Positions 26,344 through 35,290 of a DNA stretch of 53,089 nt are shown here, piece by piece. The DNA is from Frankia sp. QA3 (GTDB lineage: Bacteria; Actinomycetota; Actinomycetes; Frankiales; Frankiaceae). The number at the start of each line of letters is the position of its first letter. Positions within the stretch are counted from its first letter, which is position 1. A program made the translations under genes and the position numbers. The notes under the pieces are model-generated. The model was not told the DNA's origin. It saw nothing but the letters and a program-made list of their open reading frames with translations, and searched no databases. The stretch spans positions 6,933,351 through 6,986,439 of the forward strand of contig NZ_CM001489.1 of the NCBI RefSeq assembly GCF_000262465.1, read 5' to 3'.

Positions 26344-27219
26344 GTGGGGGTGGCTGCGGTGAGTGACACTGGACTGCGGGATGCGGGGTCCGAGGGATCA
26401 GCCGCCGACGCCGGGCACCGGAGCGGCCCGGTGGATCTGCGTGTCGACCAGCCTCACGTGGCCCGGATGTACGACTACTACCTCGGCGGGAAGGACAACT
26501 TCCCGGCCGACCGCGAGGCCGCCGAGCAGGCCATCGCCGCCTTCCCGAACGCGCCGCTCGCCGCCCGGCAGAACCGCGCCTTCCTGGTCAGGGCCGCCCG
26601 CTACCTCGCCGCCGAGGTGGGCATCCGCCAGTTCCTCGACGTCGGTACCGGCATCCCGACCTCGCCGAACCTGCACGAGGTCGTGCAGGACATCGCCCCG
26701 GACGCGCGGGTCGTCTACGCCGACAACGATCCCATCGTGCTCACCCACGCCCGCGCGCTGCTGACCAGCACGCCCCAGGGCCGAACCGCCTACCTCCACG
26801 CCGACCTGCACGACCCGGAGAGCATCCTCGACTCCGCGGAGCTGCGGTCGACCTTCGACCTGACCCAGCCGGTCGCGCTCTCCCTGGTTGCGATCTTCCA
26901 CTTCTTCCCCGACGACCACGACCCGCACGGCATCGTGCGCCGCTTCGTGGACGGCCTGCCGTCCGGCAGCCATGTCGTCATCACCCACTCGACGGCCGAC
27001 TACGACCAGGGAGTGGCGCGGCTCGTGCAGACCTACCTGGACCGCGGCATCCCCGCCGCGGCCCGCAGCCGCGCCGAGGTGGAGTCCCTGTTCGTCGGTC
27101 TGGAGCCGGTCGAGCCCGGCGTCCAGCCTCTGCACCGCTGGCGCCCCGACGCCGATGTCCCACCCGACCTCACCGACGCCCAGGTCAGCGGCTACGGCGG
27201 CATCGCCCGCAAGCCGTAG
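26344..27219 (+). CDS. DUF574/Methyltransf_19 SAM-dependent methyltransferase
   Basis: A 291-residue protein of the actinobacterial DUF574 family. Marks are VARMYDYYLGGKDNFPADREAAEQ, the SAM motif FLDVGTGIPTSPNLHE, VVYADNDPIVLTHARALL and SLVAIFHFFPDDHDPHGIVRRFVDGLP. These are abundant in streptomycetes and frankiae, and their methyl acceptor is unknown. GTG at 26344 or at 26359 is the likely start; the 12-25 residue N terminus is variable in the family. Confidence 0.92.
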   Translation: MGVAAVSDTGLRDAGSEGSAADAGHRSGPVDLRVDQPHVARMYDYYLGGKDNFPADREAAEQAIAAFPNAPLAARQNRAFLVRAARYLAAEVGIRQFLDVGTGIPTSPNLHEVVQDIAPDARVVYADNDPIVLTHARALLTSTPQGRTAYLHADLHDPESILDSAELRSTFDLTQPVALSLVAIFHFFPDDHDPHGIVRRFVDGLPSGSHVVITHSTADYDQGVARLVQTYLDRGIPAAARSRAEVESLFVGLEPVEPGVQPLHRWRPDADVPPDLTDAQVSGYGGIARKP

Positions 27220-27258
27220 TCCCGCCGCCTTCCCCGGGGTCTGCCGCCACCCTCGCCG

Positions 27259-27912
27259 TCACCAGTGGTCGCGGTGCAGCACCTGGTCGAGGGGAACTCG
27301 GGGACCCGGTCGGAAGTCGGTGCCGACGGTGTAGGCGAGGGGGATGAACGCGGCCAGCATCACCCGGTCGTACGGGACGCCCAGCAGCGCGGCCATCTCC
27401 CGTTCGAGGGGCGCCTGCGCGGTCGTCCACACCGTGCCCAACCCCCGTGCACGGGCGGCGAGCATGAAGCTCCACACGGCCGGCAGGATCGAACCCCAGG
27501 TCATCGCCTGGGCGAGGACGGACGCGCCGTCGGTCCGTCCCTCCACACCGGGGACGACGATCGCGGGTACCCGGTGGATGTTGTCGTAGAGGTGCTGGAA
27601 GCCGCTGCCAATCCTGGCCAGTGACTCTGGATGGGCGTGCATCCGCTCGACGTCGCGCCGCGTCAGCGGGCTGGCGTGCGGGTCGGCCGCGGCGACCGCC
27701 CGCCGGAAGACGTCCGCGAGTGCCCGGCGCTGCTCGGAGTCGGTGACGACGACGAAGTGCCAACGCTGCCGGTTGCGGCCGGTCGGTGCCTGCACGGCGA
27801 GTTCGACGCACTCCTGGATGAGCTCCCACGGCACCGGCCGGGACAGGTCCAGCCGGTGGCGCACCGCCCGGGTGGTGGACAACAGCTCGTCGGACGACAG
27901 ATCCAGCAGCAT
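27259..27912 (-). CDS. Nitroreductase-family protein
   Basis: A 217-residue FMN-dependent nitroreductase-like protein: TTRAVRHRLDLSRPVPWELIQECVELAVQAPTGRNRQRWHFVVV at the N terminus (FMN phosphate contacts), and later WGSILPAVWSFMLAARARGLGTVWTTAQ and VPYDRVMLAAFIPLAYTVG. ATG at 27912 has GGGAGGA 7 bases upstream. Substrate unknown; the 188-bp gap to the divergent IclR gene suggests control by that regulator. Confidence 0.9.
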   Translation of the reverse strand: MLLDLSSDELLSTTRAVRHRLDLSRPVPWELIQECVELAVQAPTGRNRQRWHFVVVTDSEQRRALADVFRRAVAAADPHASPLTRRDVERMHAHPESLARIGSGFQHLYDNIHRVPAIVVPGVEGRTDGASVLAQAMTWGSILPAVWSFMLAARARGLGTVWTTAQAPLEREMAALLGVPYDRVMLAAFIPLAYTVGTDFRPGPRVPLDQVLHRDHW

Positions 27913-28100
27913 GCGGGTTCCTCCCGTGGGCCCGGGGCGGATCGGGGCCTCCACAGGTTGCCCGGCAGCGCCGCCGGGGCGGTAGCGTCCGGTTTCATCA
28001 GGTGAAAGCCGCGCAGTGATGAGCGCTCGGAGTGCCTCGCCGTGACGCGGTCGCGCGAAGCCTGGGGACGGGGCGGCGTCCGGAAGGCGGTGGCGGTGGC

Positions 28101-28853
28101 ATGTCGGCGGTAGGAAGAGCGCTGTCTGTCCTGGACGTGTTCGACGGGGCGACCTGCCTGCGGCTGACGACGATCGCGGCGCGGACCGGTCTGCCGTTGC
28201 CGACGGCGCTGCGGCTCGTGCGGGAACTTGTGGCGTGGGGAGGACTGGAACGCCAGGCGGACGGGTCGTACCGGCTCGGGACCCGGCTGTGGGTGCTGGG
28301 CGGCCAGGTCCCCTGCCAGCGTCGGCTCACCGAAGCCGGTCAGCCCTACCTGCGCGGACTGAGGACGGCGACGGGCCGGGCCGTCGCTCTCACCTGCCTC
28401 GACGGTGACCGGCTGCTCGTCGTCGACGAGCTGGGCGGCGCGATGGTGAAGGGGTCACGCCTGCCCCTGCACACGACGGCGGCGGGCAAACTCTTTCTGG
28501 CCCACGGTCCTGACGCCCTGCTGCGGCAGATCATGGGCAACCTGGTCCGGATCACCCCCTACACCGTCACCGCGCCGGGGCTGCTCCTGCGCCAGCTCGC
28601 CGCCATCCGCAGGGGCTCGCCGGCGATGGCCAAGGAGGAGAGGCGTCTGGGGGAGTGCGAGATCGCCGCCCCGGTGGGTCCGATGGGCGAGGCCGGCCCG
28701 GCCGCGGCGCTTTCCGTGACTGCACCGTCCGTGCCGGCCGCGCGCCGCGCCGCCCCCCTGCTCGCCGCAACAGCCGCCGCCCTCACCGCCCACCTCACCC
28801 CACCCGATCTGATCACCGAGCCGCGCTTCAGCGGGTCCCGACGATCGCCCTGA
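28101..28853 (+). CDS. IclR-family transcriptional regulator
   Basis: A 250-residue regulator with an N-terminal winged HTH (ALSVLDVFDGATCLRLTTIAARTGLPLPTALRLVRELVAWGGLERQADGSYRLGTRLWVLG) and an IclR effector domain (LPLHTTAAGKLFLAHGPD, ECEIAAPVGPMGE...AALSVTAPS). The helical middle segment looks normal in length. The ATG at 28101 starts exactly at the domain. Divergent from the nitroreductase gene. It is the last gene before the CRISPR island. Confidence 0.92.
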   Translation: MSAVGRALSVLDVFDGATCLRLTTIAARTGLPLPTALRLVRELVAWGGLERQADGSYRLGTRLWVLGGQVPCQRRLTEAGQPYLRGLRTATGRAVALTCLDGDRLLVVDELGGAMVKGSRLPLHTTAAGKLFLAHGPDALLRQIMGNLVRITPYTVTAPGLLLRQLAAIRRGSPAMAKEERRLGECEIAAPVGPMGEAGPAAALSVTAPSVPAARRAAPLLAATAAALTAHLTPPDLITEPRFSGSRRSP

Positions 28854-29180
28854 CCCTGTCGTTCGACTCGATCCATGAGTGCTCGTCGACGGCCGGGTCA
28901 CCGTCGAAACGGGCCGCGGTTCCGCGGAACCGCGGAACCGCGGGATCGCTGGACCATGGGCGAAGGTACTTGGCTTTGGAGGCAGTCCGTGGCGTGCAGC
29001 TCCGCCGAACACCATGATCGCCGGGGCGGGGCCGCACTGCGGTACGCGATACACAGTCTGCGAGCCCAGACCGCACAGAATGCACCGCAATCGGCCGCGG
29101 TCGGCGCTTGACGCTACCGAACCCATGATCGTCGAGATGGTGGTCGGAGCTTGGCCTCCGATGGCCGTCCGGCAGGCCGC
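28854..29180. other. Gap between IclR gene and CRISPR array 1
   Basis: About 330 bases without a coding frame of recognisable content. There are short palindromic repeats TTCCGCGGAACCGCGGAACC at about 28,920-28,945 that could act as the terminator of the IclR gene. It is the trailer side of array 1; no further degenerate repeats were found here. Confidence 0.45.
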
Positions 29181-29950
29181 GTTGAGATCCCTCCAGGGAC
29201 GATCAGCGACGCGAACCCCACCCCGACCACCGCAGTGGCAGCCGGTTGCGATCCCTCCAGGGATGATCAGCGACCCGTGCCCCGGCGGCATAGGCGGCGG
29301 TAGCCCCGTTGCGATCCCTCCAGGGATGATCAGCGACGCGGACGAACACGGTTTCCGCCGGCTCGCCCTGGGGGCGTTGCGATCCCTCCAGGGATGATCA
29401 GCGACAAAACTCGGATCTGTGACCGTTGTGCCCTCGTCGTTGCGATCCCTCCAGGGATGATCAGCGACCGGTACGGTCTCCACCGCGATCGGCACGGACC
29501 GCCTCGCGTTGCGATCCCTCCAGGGATGATCAGCGACAGCGACGTGATGGCAACGGTCCCGCCGCTCTATCTGGTGATGTTGCGATCCCTCCAGGGATGA
29601 TCAGCGACGTTGGCCAACGTGGTTGGCGACATCGACGCGACGTACATGTTGCGATCCCTCCAGGGATGATCAGCGACCTGAGGGGCTCCGATACGGCCCC
29701 TGCGCGCCACGCACGCGTTGCGATCCCTCCAGGGATGATCAGCGACCGCACCACACGACCGTCGCCAGGCCGAGCAGGAGCATCGGTTGCGATCCCTCCA
29801 GGGATGATCAGCGACCGCCACGCAGCGGCCCGAAAACGCAGCAAAATAAAAGCAGGTTGCGATCCCTCCAGGGATGATCAGCGACCACTGCCGCGGCGTC
29901 TTCGACAGGGTGTGGACCGCGTTGCGATCCCTCCAGGGATGATCAGCGAC
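29181..29950 (-). CRISPR. CRISPR array 1 (12 repeats, 11 spacers), read leftward
   Basis: Twelve 30-bp repeats, on the plus strand beginning GTTGCGATCCCTCC and ending GATGATCAGCGAC, at 29181, 29245, 29308, 29376, 29439, 29508, 29579, 29648, 29717, 29786, 29856 and 29921; spacers are 33-41 bp. The repeat at 29181 is degenerate (at least two substitutions), marking the old end, and the right end abuts a leader shared with the other arrays, so the array is transcribed on the minus strand. In that sense the repeat ends GAGGGATCGCAAC, and its last eight bases (ATCGCAAC) would form the crRNA 5' handle by analogy with ATTGAAAC in other type I-B systems. An internal palindrome ATCCCT-CC-AGGGAT can form the Cas6 hairpin. 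Confidence 0.98.
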
Positions 29951-30050
29951 CCCATAGTAAAGATGCAGGTCAGGGACGCCGTGGGATGGGGGTGAGGGGG
30001 CGATCTTGCGGCGGTTCGGCGGTAATGCAACCGTGCAGGTCAGGGTTTTG
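29951..30050 (-). promoter_or_regulatory. Leader of CRISPR array 1
   Basis: Read on the minus strand, the TGACCTGCA-type motif occurs at 30042-30034 and again at 29972-29964, 70 bases apart, followed by CTTTACTATGGG up to the first repeat. The segment GTTGCATTACCGCCG...GCAAGATCGCC follows the first motif. The same arrangement precedes arrays 2 and 3. It should hold the array promoter and the sites used by Cas1-Cas2 for spacer insertion. It ends 10 bases beyond the cas2 stop codon. Confidence 0.85.
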
Positions 30051-30059
30051 ATCGTTTGG

Positions 30060-30323
30060 TTAGAGGACGGAGTCCTGGTTGCCCAGGGGGACGCCGAGCC
30101 ATTCGGTTTCGACAAGGGCGGGGGAGCGGGTGCGGTAGACGCGGATGCTGTCGTAGGTGAGGTCGAGCTGGTCGCGCAGAGTGGTCATCAGGGCGCGGTA
30201 CTGGGCGGCGGACAGCTCACCCTCGAAGACGCTGCGTTGGACCCAGTGCAGGTACTTGCGGCAGGTGCGCAGGGCGTTCGGGTTGCGCTCGGCGGCTGTG
30301 TCGTAGACGAGAACGACGAACAT
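30060..30323 (-). CDS. cas2: CRISPR-associated endonuclease Cas2
   Basis: An 87-residue ferredoxin-fold protein with the family opening MFVVLVYDTAAERN (Asp of the metal site), then RTCRKYLHWVQRSVFEGELSAAQYRALMTTL and DSIRVYRTR. Together with Cas1 it captures and inserts new spacers. Start ATG at 30323, four bases after the cas1 stop. Last gene of the operon. Confidence 0.97.
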   Translation of the reverse strand: MFVVLVYDTAAERNPNALRTCRKYLHWVQRSVFEGELSAAQYRALMTTLRDQLDLTYDSIRVYRTRSPALVETEWLGVPLGNQDSVL

Positions 30324-30327
30324 CTCG

Positions 30328-31308
30328 CTACCACCACGGCCGGAACGGCGTGTACGGGGTGCCCTCCAGACAGAGTCGCACCAGCTTGAGCGCCTCCAGA
30401 TGGATCAGTTCCTCGTAGGAGACCTTTCGCTTCAGCGTGCGGTGGAAAACGGTGGAGGCGAGTTCCTCACGCATCATCACCGAGACCTTCTTTCGGCCCT
30501 CTCGGCTCAGGGACGCCGCGCCCACATCGGCTTCGAAGTCTGACGGACGGAGGGATTTCTGGGCTGCGGCACGACGGAGCAGGCGTTCGGCGAACAGCGG
30601 CTTGAACGGTTCGGCGAGGTCGAGCGCGAGGGTGTTGCGGCGCCGGTCGGTGTCCGCATGCAGGAAACCGATCGCGGGATGCAGGGGAGTGGCCCGCAGG
30701 GCGGTCAGGACCCGGCCGTAGACGACACTGTTCGCGTAGCTGATGAAGGCGTTGCCCGCGTTCGACGGCGGCCGGCGGGTTCGGCCGTCGAGGCGGAGCC
30801 AGGCGGGCAGGATCGTGTCGAACACGCCCCATGCCGACCGGCGGAAAGTGCCTTCGGCGCCCATCAGCTCCTCGCTGCTCTCCGCGGCGGCGAGGCGCCC
30901 GTCGAGTGCGGCCAGAGGCCCGTCGAGCAGGTCGGTTTCCAGCGCCCAGCGGACGTTCGCCGCGGTGGCCGCGATCAGGGAGCGGGCGATGGCGGCCCGT
31001 CGCGCGGGGTCTGCGGTCAGTTCGACCTGCGCCCGCACCACCTGCGCGGACGACATGTCCTCCGCCGGCATGAGAGCACCCGCGTAATTGCCGTAGTGGT
31101 CGAGGATGTGGACGACGACGCCGTGCCGGCCGAGTAACGACACGGCCGCCGTGTTGATGTCGACGTGGTCGAAGGTAACCAGGTCACGGATATCGGTGAT
31201 AGGTAGGCGGACGGGCGTGCTGTCGGCCCGTTCGATCCGCAGGCTGTTGTCTTCGCGCCGAATCCGGCACGGTTCCGTCAACCAGTAGGTTCTCCCGGCG
31301 GCGGCCAT
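30328..31308 (-). CDS. cas1: CRISPR-associated integrase Cas1 (type I-B)
   Basis: A 326-residue Cas1. The N-terminal beta domain (LTEPCRIRREDNSLRIE, LLGRHGVVVHILDHYGNYAGALMP) is followed by the helical catalytic domain with the Glu in LMGAEGTFRRSAW, SYANSVVYGRVLTALRATPLHPAIGFLHAD (His) and LALDLAEPFKPLFAERLL (acidic residue). It ends TPYTPFRPWW, as usual for the I-A/I-B branch. ATG at 31308, one base after the cas4 stop; coupled with cas4 and cas2. Confidence 0.98.
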   Translation of the reverse strand: MAAAGRTYWLTEPCRIRREDNSLRIERADSTPVRLPITDIRDLVTFDHVDINTAAVSLLGRHGVVVHILDHYGNYAGALMPAEDMSSAQVVRAQVELTADPARRAAIARSLIAATAANVRWALETDLLDGPLAALDGRLAAAESSEELMGAEGTFRRSAWGVFDTILPAWLRLDGRTRRPPSNAGNAFISYANSVVYGRVLTALRATPLHPAIGFLHADTDRRRNTLALDLAEPFKPLFAERLLRRAAAQKSLRPSDFEADVGAASLSREGRKKVSVMMREELASTVFHRTLKRKVSYEELIHLEALKLVRLCLEGTPYTPFRPWW

Positions 31309-31309
31309 A

Positions 31310-31891
31310 TCATCCCCAGCAGTAGTCGGTGTACGAACAACCCCGGCAGCGGCGGCGTTCCAGCCGGAGCGGAATGACCGGCGCGGAGATCACCGCGCGG
31401 GCCTGCATCTCGGTGTCGAGGGCACGTCGGCGCGCGTCGTCGTCCCAGTCGACGGTGACGGTGCGGCGGATCAGCGGATAGTGGATGATCCCGCTGCGAA
31501 CGTTGACGCCGCGCCGTTCCAGCAGCAGGCAGTAGTGCCGCACCTGGGCCTCGTGCGTGGGGCTCGGGGCCCGCGACGACTTCGTCTCGTGGACGACCGC
31601 ACCCGTCGTCACCCAGTCGATCTTCGCCTCGCCCAGGTCGACGTCGCGGCGGCGGGTGAACGTCGTCTCGTCGACGATCTCGCCGAACGAGACGAGGTCG
31701 CTGGAACCCTCCGGGCGGTAGCCCCGCATGTACAGCCAGAGCTGCCGTGGGCAGTGCAGCAGATATTTGACGTGGACGCCGCCGAGCGGCTCCGGCTCCG
31801 CATCCGGCTCCGGCGTCGGCCCCTGGGCAGCGCGCGGCGTGCCGCCGTCGGCAGCCGAGTCCGCCTCCACCGGGTCGCCCGCCCCGTTCAC
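31310..31891 (-). CDS. cas4: CRISPR-associated exonuclease Cas4
   Basis: A 193-residue RecB-like nuclease with the Cas4 iron-sulfur cysteines: one in KYLLHCPRQLWLY and three in CRGCSYTDYCWG at the end. The nuclease core shows GEAKIDWV and VVHETKSS (Glu and Lys of the active site), then QVRHYCLLLERRG. Cas4 trims prespacers and helps select the PAM side. The GTG start at 31891 overlaps the cas3 stop by GTGA, so translation is coupled. The first 30 residues are a non-conserved acidic extension. Confidence 0.96.
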   Translation of the reverse strand: MNGAGDPVEADSAADGGTPRAAQGPTPEPDAEPEPLGGVHVKYLLHCPRQLWLYMRGYRPEGSSDLVSFGEIVDETTFTRRRDVDLGEAKIDWVTTGAVVHETKSSRAPSPTHEAQVRHYCLLLERRGVNVRSGIIHYPLIRRTVTVDWDDDARRRALDTEMQARAVISAPVIPLRLERRRCRGCSYTDYCWG

Positions 31892-34800
31892 AGCACCGTG
31901 TCCAGAAAGTCCGGCCGAATTCCCGAACGATCATCCGCACGGGCGTTCTCGTCGTCGAGAACGGTCAGATCGAGGCCGGTTTCCGCGGAATACGGCGCGT
32001 CGACCGTGGCCAGCCGAAGACTCCGATGGACCTCGGCGCGGCCCGCCTTCGCCAACCGCAGGTACTGGTGGAAGCCAATCGGGATGAGCAGCCCCTCGGC
32101 GAGCAGCGGATCACCATGGTCGCGGTCGGCGAGCTCACGGTACTCGGCGAGGTCGTCGCGATGCAGGACGTGGACGGTGTCGAACTGTTCGGCGAGGCCC
32201 TGGGCGAATTCCGAACGGTCGTCGAACGGGCGCCGGAAGGTAAAAAAGCTCGTCGAGAACGCGTCGCGGTGCTGGCGGGCGGTCGCCGCCCAGCGCCGCC
32301 CCCAGTCGGTCGCGTAGACGTGGTCCAGCCAGGCCGCGACCGTCTGCTCGGAGATTGTCGGACCGGTGTCGGCGGTGGAGCGCAGCGCCGACCAGGCCGC
32401 GACCAGCGCCTCCTCCTCATAGGGCAGGTGCTTCTCGACCGGGTGGACGCGGAACTCGACCGGGCCGTCGGGATGCCGGCCGCGCCGGTTCACCCGGCCG
32501 GCCCGCTGCGCGACAGCCTCGATCGGTGCCAGCTCGCTGGCCCCCCGGTCGAAGTCGAGGCACAGCGACACCTCCAGCGCCTGGGTGGAGACGACGAGCC
32601 CACCGGCCCGTCGCGCCGGATCGCCCGGCTGTCGTTCGGGATGACGGGCGAGGATGCGTCGCTCGATCGCCGCCCGGTCCCGCGCTTTGAACCGCGAGTG
32701 CAGCAGGACCGCCGCGTCCGGATCAGCTTTCCCGTCGATGTCGCGCGAGGCGGCCCGCGCGGCGGGCACGAGGTCGGCGTAGAGCTGCTGCGCGGTGCGG
32801 ACGGTGTTGGCGACGACGAGGACGGAGCGGCCCTCGGCCAGCCAGCGGCGGACGGCATCGAGGCTGGTCGGGGCGGTGATCGGTTCGTTGGCGAGGACGA
32901 GCCGATGCCGGTCTGGAGCCGTGCCCGGCGCGGCGCGCACCACCTCGACCGACCCGTCCAAGCTGTCCTGCACGAGTTCGATCATGGGCTTGGCGAGGGT
33001 CGCGGACAGCACCGCCACCTGGCTGCCGAGTTGCGACCACAGCCGCATCGCCGCGCAGATCCGGCCGAACGTCACCGGGTCGTAGGCATGCAGCTCGTCA
33101 AGCACGATCAGGCAGTTCGTCTGTTCGAGCAGCACCGACGAGTAGCGCGGCCCGGCGATGGCGGCCCGCAGGAGCTGGTGCGGCGTCGCGACCCGCACCC
33201 GCTGGGCGAACAGGCGCATCGCGCCGGCCCGCGCCCGCGCTTTGAGCGCGGCCTCCGCCGGGGGTGCGCAGTCCTCGGCGACCGCCCGTTCCAGCAGCGT
33301 CCGCGCGGCCGTCGCATGCAGGATGCCGATGTCCGGCCTGACCGGGTTGGACCGCTCACCCGGGCCAGGCCGTGGCTCGCCGTGCCCGGACGACGGGTCG
33401 TGCCCGGGTGGCGCTTCGTGGCTGGGTGGCGCTTCGTGGCTGGGTGGCGGGTCGTGGCTGGGTGGCGGGTCGAGGTCGTCGCGGAAGCGGTCGGCGGCGG
33501 CGTCGATCGATGCTCTGTAGGGCAGCACCCACACCAGCCGCGGCTGGCCGGGCATCCCGTCGAGCCGGACGGACGCCCACGCCAGGCCGGCCTCGGTCTT
33601 GCCGCTGCCGGTCGGGGCGAGCACGATCAGGTGCCCTTCGGCGGCCGCCGCGGCCCGCTGGTGATCGTAGGGCGCGGGGATCCGGTCGAGGAACCGGCGG
33701 GGCAGCGGCATGTGGGTCTGGAGCGGGACGTGCGCCGAGCCGGCATGGTCGGCGAGCGTCACCGCGCCCTGAAGCAGCACGGCAAGCAGGCCGTCCCGTT
33801 CGGGAACAGGGTCGATCCAGTGGTCGCGGGTCGCGAGGAACAGCGCCCGAGCACGCTCCCACAGTTTGCCGCGGGCGCTCGGGTCCGGGGTCAGGGCGAG
33901 TTGGTCGGCGAGCCAGGCCAGCAGCTCGGCGTGCCGCTGCCGTGGAATCTGGATGCGAGGCTTGCCCTGCCGAACATCGTCATCCGTGCTCTGCCCGAAC
34001 CGGCGGCGCCAGTCGGTGTCGTCGAGATAGCGGTAGGTCAGCGGCTCTTCGGATGTGCGGCGTGGTGCCTGGTTGGACGTCAGCGCCCGGTGATGGAACA
34101 GGACGCCGGTGGCGGCCATGAGCCGGTCGGTCGCGGCCCGGGAACCTGCGGCCTGGGAGGCTGCGGTCTCGGGATCGAACAGGTCGACATAGGCGAGGGA
34201 CAGCACCTCGTGCCGCTCGCCCCACGCCTCGCCGCCGGGGCGGACCTGCCTTTGGAAGCCTTCGGCGACCTTGCCGGTGTCGTGCAGCAGCGCGGCCCGC
34301 TCGGCCCACTCCCAGAAGCGGGGTTCGGCGGCGATCGGGCCGGCCGGCCCGATGCGGGCTGCCACCGCGCGGGCGGCGTCGCGCACCGCCTCGGAGTGCG
34401 CGGTGAGCCGTTCGGGCTGGCCGCCGGGCGAACGGTCGGCCGATTTCGCCAGCACCGTACCGAGTTCACTCGCGGCAGGTTCCTCGTGGTCGGTCGTCGT
34501 GTCGCCGTCGAGCAGCCAGACGGCCTGGCCGTCGAGGTCATCCCGATAGGCGCCGTGGACGGCGTGCGTTCCGGCGGCATCGGCGCACCACAGAAACGAG
34601 CGGTAGTCGGTGCTCAGCCGGTCGGCGCTGACGGCGACGGCCATTCGCAGCGACACCGCCTGCGGCGCCGCATGCCCGTCGGCGGGCGCGACGGCATGGC
34701 CGACGACCGCTCGCTCCGCCGGATGCAGCACCGTCCAGCGCGGCGGTCCGACCAGGTGCACGAGATCCTGGGAGCGGCCGAGGCGCAGCCCCCACACCGG

Positions 34801-35211
34801 CCGGCGCAACGCCGCCTCGATCCGGCGCCCTTGCGCGCCGGGGATCCACAGCGTGACCTGGACGCCGGTGAGAAACGGCCGTTCGCGGATGGTCATCCCA
34901 CCCTTGCCGGGGGCGACCCGGCCGCCGATGGCCGGGTTGGAGCCGTCGGCCGCGATCGGATGGTAGGTCTCCAGGTCGACGCCGTTCGCCGTGGCGCTCG
35001 CCGCCAGACCGAGCGGGACGGTTTCGCTGGCCCGTCCGGTCGCCGCGGCCAGCATGCCGCGAACCGTGGACGGCGGTGGCACCGGCAGGCAGCGGGACAC
35101 CCCGGGGAACATCGGGTCGCGGAACGACGCGACCGGGACGGCGAGCTCCACCCGCAGCGCGTCCACGGCTGTCGCCGGCCGCCGCCAACCGGTCGCGCCG
35201 CTCACCGGCAT
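31888..35211 (-). CDS. cas5-cas3: Cas5-Cas3 fusion (Cascade subunit + HD nuclease + helicase)
   Basis: One uninterrupted frame of 1107 residues. Residues about 15-235 are Cas5 of the Tneap type (ALRVELAVPVASFRDPMF and the diagnostic CLPVPPPSTVRGMLAAATG). After a linker of about 30 residues come the Cas3 HD nuclease (H272 in TAHSEAV, LLHDTGKV with H310-D311, GERHEV, LFHHR) and the helicase: Walker A LAPTGSGKTEAG (residues 531-542), DELHAYDP (705-712), SATLAKP, then the second RecA lobe. A repeat-rich loop of PPSHE/D units (about 582-612) lies inside the first lobe. The ATG at 35211 is chosen as the first ATG after cas7; GTG at 35235 with GGTGAGG upstream is an alternative. The stop overlaps cas4. 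Confidence 0.93.
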   Translation of the reverse strand: MPVSGATGWRRPATAVDALRVELAVPVASFRDPMFPGVSRCLPVPPPSTVRGMLAAATGRASETVPLGLAASATANGVDLETYHPIAADGSNPAIGGRVAPGKGGMTIRERPFLTGVQVTLWIPGAQGRRIEAALRRPVWGLRLGRSQDLVHLVGPPRWTVLHPAERAVVGHAVAPADGHAAPQAVSLRMAVAVSADRLSTDYRSFLWCADAAGTHAVHGAYRDDLDGQAVWLLDGDTTTDHEEPAASELGTVLAKSADRSPGGQPERLTAHSEAVRDAARAVAARIGPAGPIAAEPRFWEWAERAALLHDTGKVAEGFQRQVRPGGEAWGERHEVLSLAYVDLFDPETAASQAAGSRAATDRLMAATGVLFHHRALTSNQAPRRTSEEPLTYRYLDDTDWRRRFGQSTDDDVRQGKPRIQIPRQRHAELLAWLADQLALTPDPSARGKLWERARALFLATRDHWIDPVPERDGLLAVLLQGAVTLADHAGSAHVPLQTHMPLPRRFLDRIPAPYDHQRAAAAAEGHLIVLAPTGSGKTEAGLAWASVRLDGMPGQPRLVWVLPYRASIDAAADRFRDDLDPPPSHDPPPSHEAPPSHEAPPGHDPSSGHGEPRPGPGERSNPVRPDIGILHATAARTLLERAVAEDCAPPAEAALKARARAGAMRLFAQRVRVATPHQLLRAAIAGPRYSSVLLEQTNCLIVLDELHAYDPVTFGRICAAMRLWSQLGSQVAVLSATLAKPMIELVQDSLDGSVEVVRAAPGTAPDRHRLVLANEPITAPTSLDAVRRWLAEGRSVLVVANTVRTAQQLYADLVPAARAASRDIDGKADPDAAVLLHSRFKARDRAAIERRILARHPERQPGDPARRAGGLVVSTQALEVSLCLDFDRGASELAPIEAVAQRAGRVNRRGRHPDGPVEFRVHPVEKHLPYEEEALVAAWSALRSTADTGPTISEQTVAAWLDHVYATDWGRRWAATARQHRDAFSTSFFTFRRPFDDRSEFAQGLAEQFDTVHVLHRDDLAEYRELADRDHGDPLLAEGLLIPIGFHQYLRLAKAGRAEVHRSLRLATVDAPYSAETGLDLTVLDDENARADDRSGIRPDFLDTVL

Positions 35212-35290
35212 ACCACCCACCGGTGCCCCACCCACCGGTACCTCACCCGCCTGCTGGGCCCGTGCACTCCGGGCCTGCGTCCGCGGGGGC

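Noticed and set aside
29181..29950. Open frames through array 1 on both strands coding for repeated AIPPGMISD or LIIPGGIA peptides
   Set aside because: They are translations of the CRISPR repeat; the same peptides appear in arrays 2 and 3.
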